NCBI RefSeq assembly: GCF_003173755.1
Contig: NZ_CP029553.1
Coordinates: 1,938,501 to 2,002,500, forward strand
DNA: 64,000 nt
DNA from: Methylobacterium terrae
GTDB taxonomy: Bacteria > Pseudomonadota > Alphaproteobacteria > Rhizobiales > Beijerinckiaceae
Direction: 5' to 3'
How positions within the stretch are numbered: the first letter of the stretch is position 1; the number at the start of each line of letters is the position of its first letter. Both the position numbers and the translations under genes were made by a program. The notes beneath the pieces were generated by a model. That model saw only the letters and a list, made by a program, of their open reading frames with translations. It made no database searches and was not told the origin of the DNA. Shown here one piece after another: positions 61,746 to 64,000 of this stretch.

Positions 61746-63834
61746 CGTCGCCGACCTCTCTCCCCTGGTCCGGCCCGGCTCGGTCGCGATCATCGGCGCC
61801 TCCGCCGACCCGACCCGCATCGGCGGCCGGCCGATCGCCTACATGCTGCGCGCCGGCTTCCAGGGCGCGATCCTGCCGGTGAACCCGAACCGGGCCGAGG
61901 TGCAGGGCCTTCCCTGCTACCCCTCCGTCGCCGCCCTGCCGCAGGCGCCGGACGTGGCGGTGATCGCGGTGCCGGGCGCCGCCGCCCTCCAGGCGGTGGA
62001 CGCGCTCGGGGCCCGCGGCACCCGCTTCGCCGTGATGTTCACGGCCGGCTACGCCGAGGTGGACGCGGCCGGGGCCGAGAGCCAAGCCGCCCTCGTCGCC
62101 ACCGCGCGGCGGCACGGGATGCGGCTCCTGGGACCCAACTGCCTCGGCCTGTTCAACGCGGCGACCGGCTTCTACCCGATCTTCTCCGCCTCGCTGGAGG
62201 GCGGCCTGCCGCTGCCGGGGCGAATCGGCATCGCCAGCCAGTCGGGCGCCTACGGCACCCACCTGTTCACCGCCTGCCGCAACCGCACCATCGGCACCGC
62301 GATGCTGGTCACCACCGGCAACGAGGCCGACCTCTCGGTCGCCGACGCGATCGGCTGGATGACCCGGGACGACGACCTCGACGTGATCATGGCCTACGTC
62401 GAGGGCGTCTCGGCCGGACCGGCCTTCGCGGGGGCGCTCGCGGCGGCGCGGCGGGCGAGGAAGCCCGTGATCGTGATGAAGGTCGGGCGCAGCGCGATCG
62501 GCAGCGCGGCGGCGCAGTCGCACACCGCCTCGATCGCCGGCAACGACGCGATCTTCTCCGCGGTGCTGGCCGAGCACGGCGCGATCCGGGCCCGCTCGAC
62601 GGAGGAACTGATCGACGTCGCCTACGCGGCGACCCGGCGGATCTACCCGGTGCCGAACACCCTCGGGGTCATCACCATCTCAGGCGGCGCCGGAGTGCTG
62701 ATCTCGGACGCCGCCGAGGCCGCGGGCCTCCCGATGCCCGAGATGCCGGCGGAGGCGCAAAGCCGCCTGAAGGCGGTCCTGCCCTTCGCCTCGCCCCGCA
62801 ACCCGGTCGATTGCACCGCGCAGGCCTTCAACGACCTGTCGCTGATCGGCCGCTTCACCGAATCGATGATCGCCGACGGGGGCTATTCCTCGATCCTCGC
62901 CTTCTTCACCCAGATCGGCGGCGCGCCCAGCATGGCGCCGGCGATCCGCGCCCAGCTCAACGCCGTCAAGGCGCGCCACCCCGACCGGCTCTACGCCCTC
63001 TCGGTGCTGGCCTCCGAGGAGCGCAACCGCGAATACGAGGCCGACGGCTACCTGCTCTACGAGGACCCGGCCCGGGCGGTGGTGGCGCTCGAGGCGATGG
63101 GGCGCTTCGGGACGAGCTTCTCGGAGCCCGAGCCGGCCGCGCCGCCGGTGAGGGAGGCGGTCGCGCTGCCGGAGGCGACCCCGAGCGAGGCCGAGGCGAA
63201 GCGCCTGCTGGCCTCCGCCGGCATCGCGACGGTGCCGGAGGCCGTCTGCACGGACGAGACGGCGGCGGTCGCGGCGGCCGAGGCGTTCGGCTTCCCGGTC
63301 GTGATGAAGATCCTGTCGCCGGACATCCTGCACAAGACCGAGATCGGCGGCGTGCTGCTCGACGTGGCGGATGCCGAGGCGGTCCGGCGCGGCTACGCCA
63401 CGCTGCTCGAGCGCGCCGCCCGCCACGCGCCGTCGGCCCGGATCGAGGGCGTGCTGGTGGCGCGCCAGGTCAAGGGCGCGGTCGAGTGCATCCTCGGCAT
63501 CCAGCAGGACCCGGTCTTCGGCCCGGTGGCGATGGTCGGCCTCGGCGGGGTCTTCGTGGAAGTCCTGCGCGACGTGGTCTTCCGCCGCTGCCCGTTCGGC
63601 GAGGACGTGGCCGAGGCGATGATCCGCTCGATCAAGGCGGCGCCGCTCCTCACCGGCGCCCGCGGCCGGCCGCCCTGCGATATCGCAGGCCTCGCCCGGA
63701 TGCTGTCGCGCCTCTCGGTGCTCGCCGCGGCGGCGGGGCCGCGCCTGCGCTCCATCGACCTCAACCCGGTCTTCGCCCTGCCGGAGGGCGCCTTCGCGGC
63801 CGATGCGGTGATCGAGGTGGGGGAGGCGGAGTGA
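61732..63834 (+). CDS. NDP-forming acyl-CoA synthetase (Acd-like)
   Basis: 700-residue fused-subunit enzyme of the succinyl-CoA-ligase superfamily. The CoA-binding Rossmann domain covers 1-130 (GSVAIIGASADPTRIGG). The ligase domains contain the phospho-His264 in QSHTASIAG. The C-terminal ATP-grasp domain covers about 480-690 (GFPVVMKILSPDILHKTEIGGV). Catalytic pieces are intact. It makes or breaks an acyl-CoA with ADP/ATP, acyl chain unknown. It overlaps the LivK-like gene, so uptake and activation of one acid are suggested. Confidence 0.87.
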   Translation: MSRTNVADLSPLVRPGSVAIIGASADPTRIGGRPIAYMLRAGFQGAILPVNPNRAEVQGLPCYPSVAALPQAPDVAVIAVPGAAALQAVDALGARGTRFAVMFTAGYAEVDAAGAESQAALVATARRHGMRLLGPNCLGLFNAATGFYPIFSASLEGGLPLPGRIGIASQSGAYGTHLFTACRNRTIGTAMLVTTGNEADLSVADAIGWMTRDDDLDVIMAYVEGVSAGPAFAGALAAARRARKPVIVMKVGRSAIGSAAAQSHTASIAGNDAIFSAVLAEHGAIRARSTEELIDVAYAATRRIYPVPNTLGVITISGGAGVLISDAAEAAGLPMPEMPAEAQSRLKAVLPFASPRNPVDCTAQAFNDLSLIGRFTESMIADGGYSSILAFFTQIGGAPSMAPAIRAQLNAVKARHPDRLYALSVLASEERNREYEADGYLLYEDPARAVVALEAMGRFGTSFSEPEPAAPPVREAVALPEATPSEAEAKRLLASAGIATVPEAVCTDETAAVAAAEAFGFPVVMKILSPDILHKTEIGGVLLDVADAEAVRRGYATLLERAARHAPSARIEGVLVARQVKGAVECILGIQQDPVFGPVAMVGLGGVFVEVLRDVVFRRCPFGEDVAEAMIRSIKAAPLLTGARGRPPCDIAGLARMLSRLSVLAAAAGPRLRSIDLNPVFALPEGAFAADAVIEVGEAE

Positions 63835-63877
63835 TGGTGAGTCGGATGAGCGGCTTCGGGGCGAAGCTCCTGACCTC

Positions 63878-63900
63878 TCCCCCCTCTGCGGGGGAGGGTT
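63878..63900 (+). repeat. GC-rich hairpin after acyl-CoA synthetase
   Basis: CTCCCCC and GGGGGAG pair around CTCTGC at about 63878-63897. It is one of the short genome-wide palindromes, comparable to the ones at 1418-1440 and 4835-4870. It lies between the synthetase and thiolase genes. Confidence 0.45.
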
Positions 63901-63934
63901 CAGGAGCGCGCGCCTCTCTCGTGGCAGTCACCCC

Positions 63935-64000
63935 ATGACCGACCCCGCCCGCATTCCCGTCGTCGTCGGCATCGGCGAGGTCGCCGACCGGCCCGACGCG
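63935..64000 (+). CDS. acetyl-CoA acetyltransferase-like (thiolase), 5' fragment
   Basis: Only the first 22 codons are in the window (MTDPARIPVVVGIGEVADRP). The PVVVGIGEVxDRP opening is typical of a thiolase-like acetyl-CoA acetyltransferase group. If right, it extends the acid-uptake and CoA-activation cluster with a C-C bond-cleaving enzyme. The assignment rests on a short stretch. Confidence 0.55.
   Translation, partial: MTDPARIPVVVGIGEVADRPDA

Overview
This is 64 kb of chromosome from a very GC-rich bacterium. Gene content points to an alphaproteobacterium of the Hyphomicrobiales, most likely Methylobacterium or a close relative. Indicators are two DUF6894-type proteins, a PAS_5-type protein, an MmcB-type repair protein, the purF-SDR gene pair, and many palindromic GC-rich intergenic repeats. 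The genus call is an inference from gene families and composition; no rRNA or tRNA gene is present to confirm it.

Layout. 74-9554 (+) is an aromatic catabolic cluster: benABCD turns benzoate into catechol, catA/catB/catC carry catechol to beta-ketoadipate enol-lactone, and an aromatic-acid MFS transporter plus a salicylate-hydroxylase-like flavoprotein follow. 9634-13352 holds a glycosyltransferase, a small protein and an exporter-type ABC protein. 13946-15683 pairs hppD with a divergent Lrp/AsnC regulator. 15773-24960 is a mixed stretch of membrane and signalling genes: outer-membrane barrel, patatin, CBS, rhomboid, PAS, PilZ, DUF6894 proteins, MmcB and a PepSY membrane protein. 25060-27891 is a complete NitT/TauT-type ABC importer. 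27899-35841 has a diguanylate cyclase, DedA, PdxY, PhzF, a frameshifted Nudix gene, a large secreted hydrolase and cytochrome b561. 36033-42737 has radA, a low-GC inverted-repeat-bounded cassette (37500-39275), cvpA, purF and an SDR. 43118-50449 holds a PAS-PAS-GGDEF-EAL protein, a DHFR-like protein, an NmrA-like/LysR divergent pair and a chemoreceptor. 50472-53470 (-) has der, a YfgM-like TPR protein and an NnrU protein. 53571-58681 has three secreted or Hint-domain proteins and a haem-globin chemoreceptor. 58798-64000 has an MmcQ-like protein, an IclR regulator, a LivK-like binding protein, an NDP-forming acyl-CoA synthetase and the start of a thiolase.

How the genes work together. The first 9.5 kb forms a funnel into ortho cleavage of catechol. 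The later steps (catD and the thiolase/CoA transferase) and a dedicated regulator are not in the window. hppD gives a second aromatic route, tyrosine to homogentisate, under a likely local Lrp regulator. Cyclic-di-GMP and taxis genes are scattered through the window: a DGC, a GGDEF-EAL protein, a PilZ protein and two chemoreceptors.

The most unusual region is 37500-39275. There, 62-bp inverted repeats (about 57 of 62 positions identical) enclose an AT-rich promoter region and a 407-residue protein with two central hydrophobic segments and no family I can recognise. Other points of note are a single-base frameshift in the Nudix gene, a 384-bp in-frame PAS duplication, a triplicated 33-bp repeat containing a stop codon, and a possible short RNA ending at a strong terminator upstream of the rhomboid gene.
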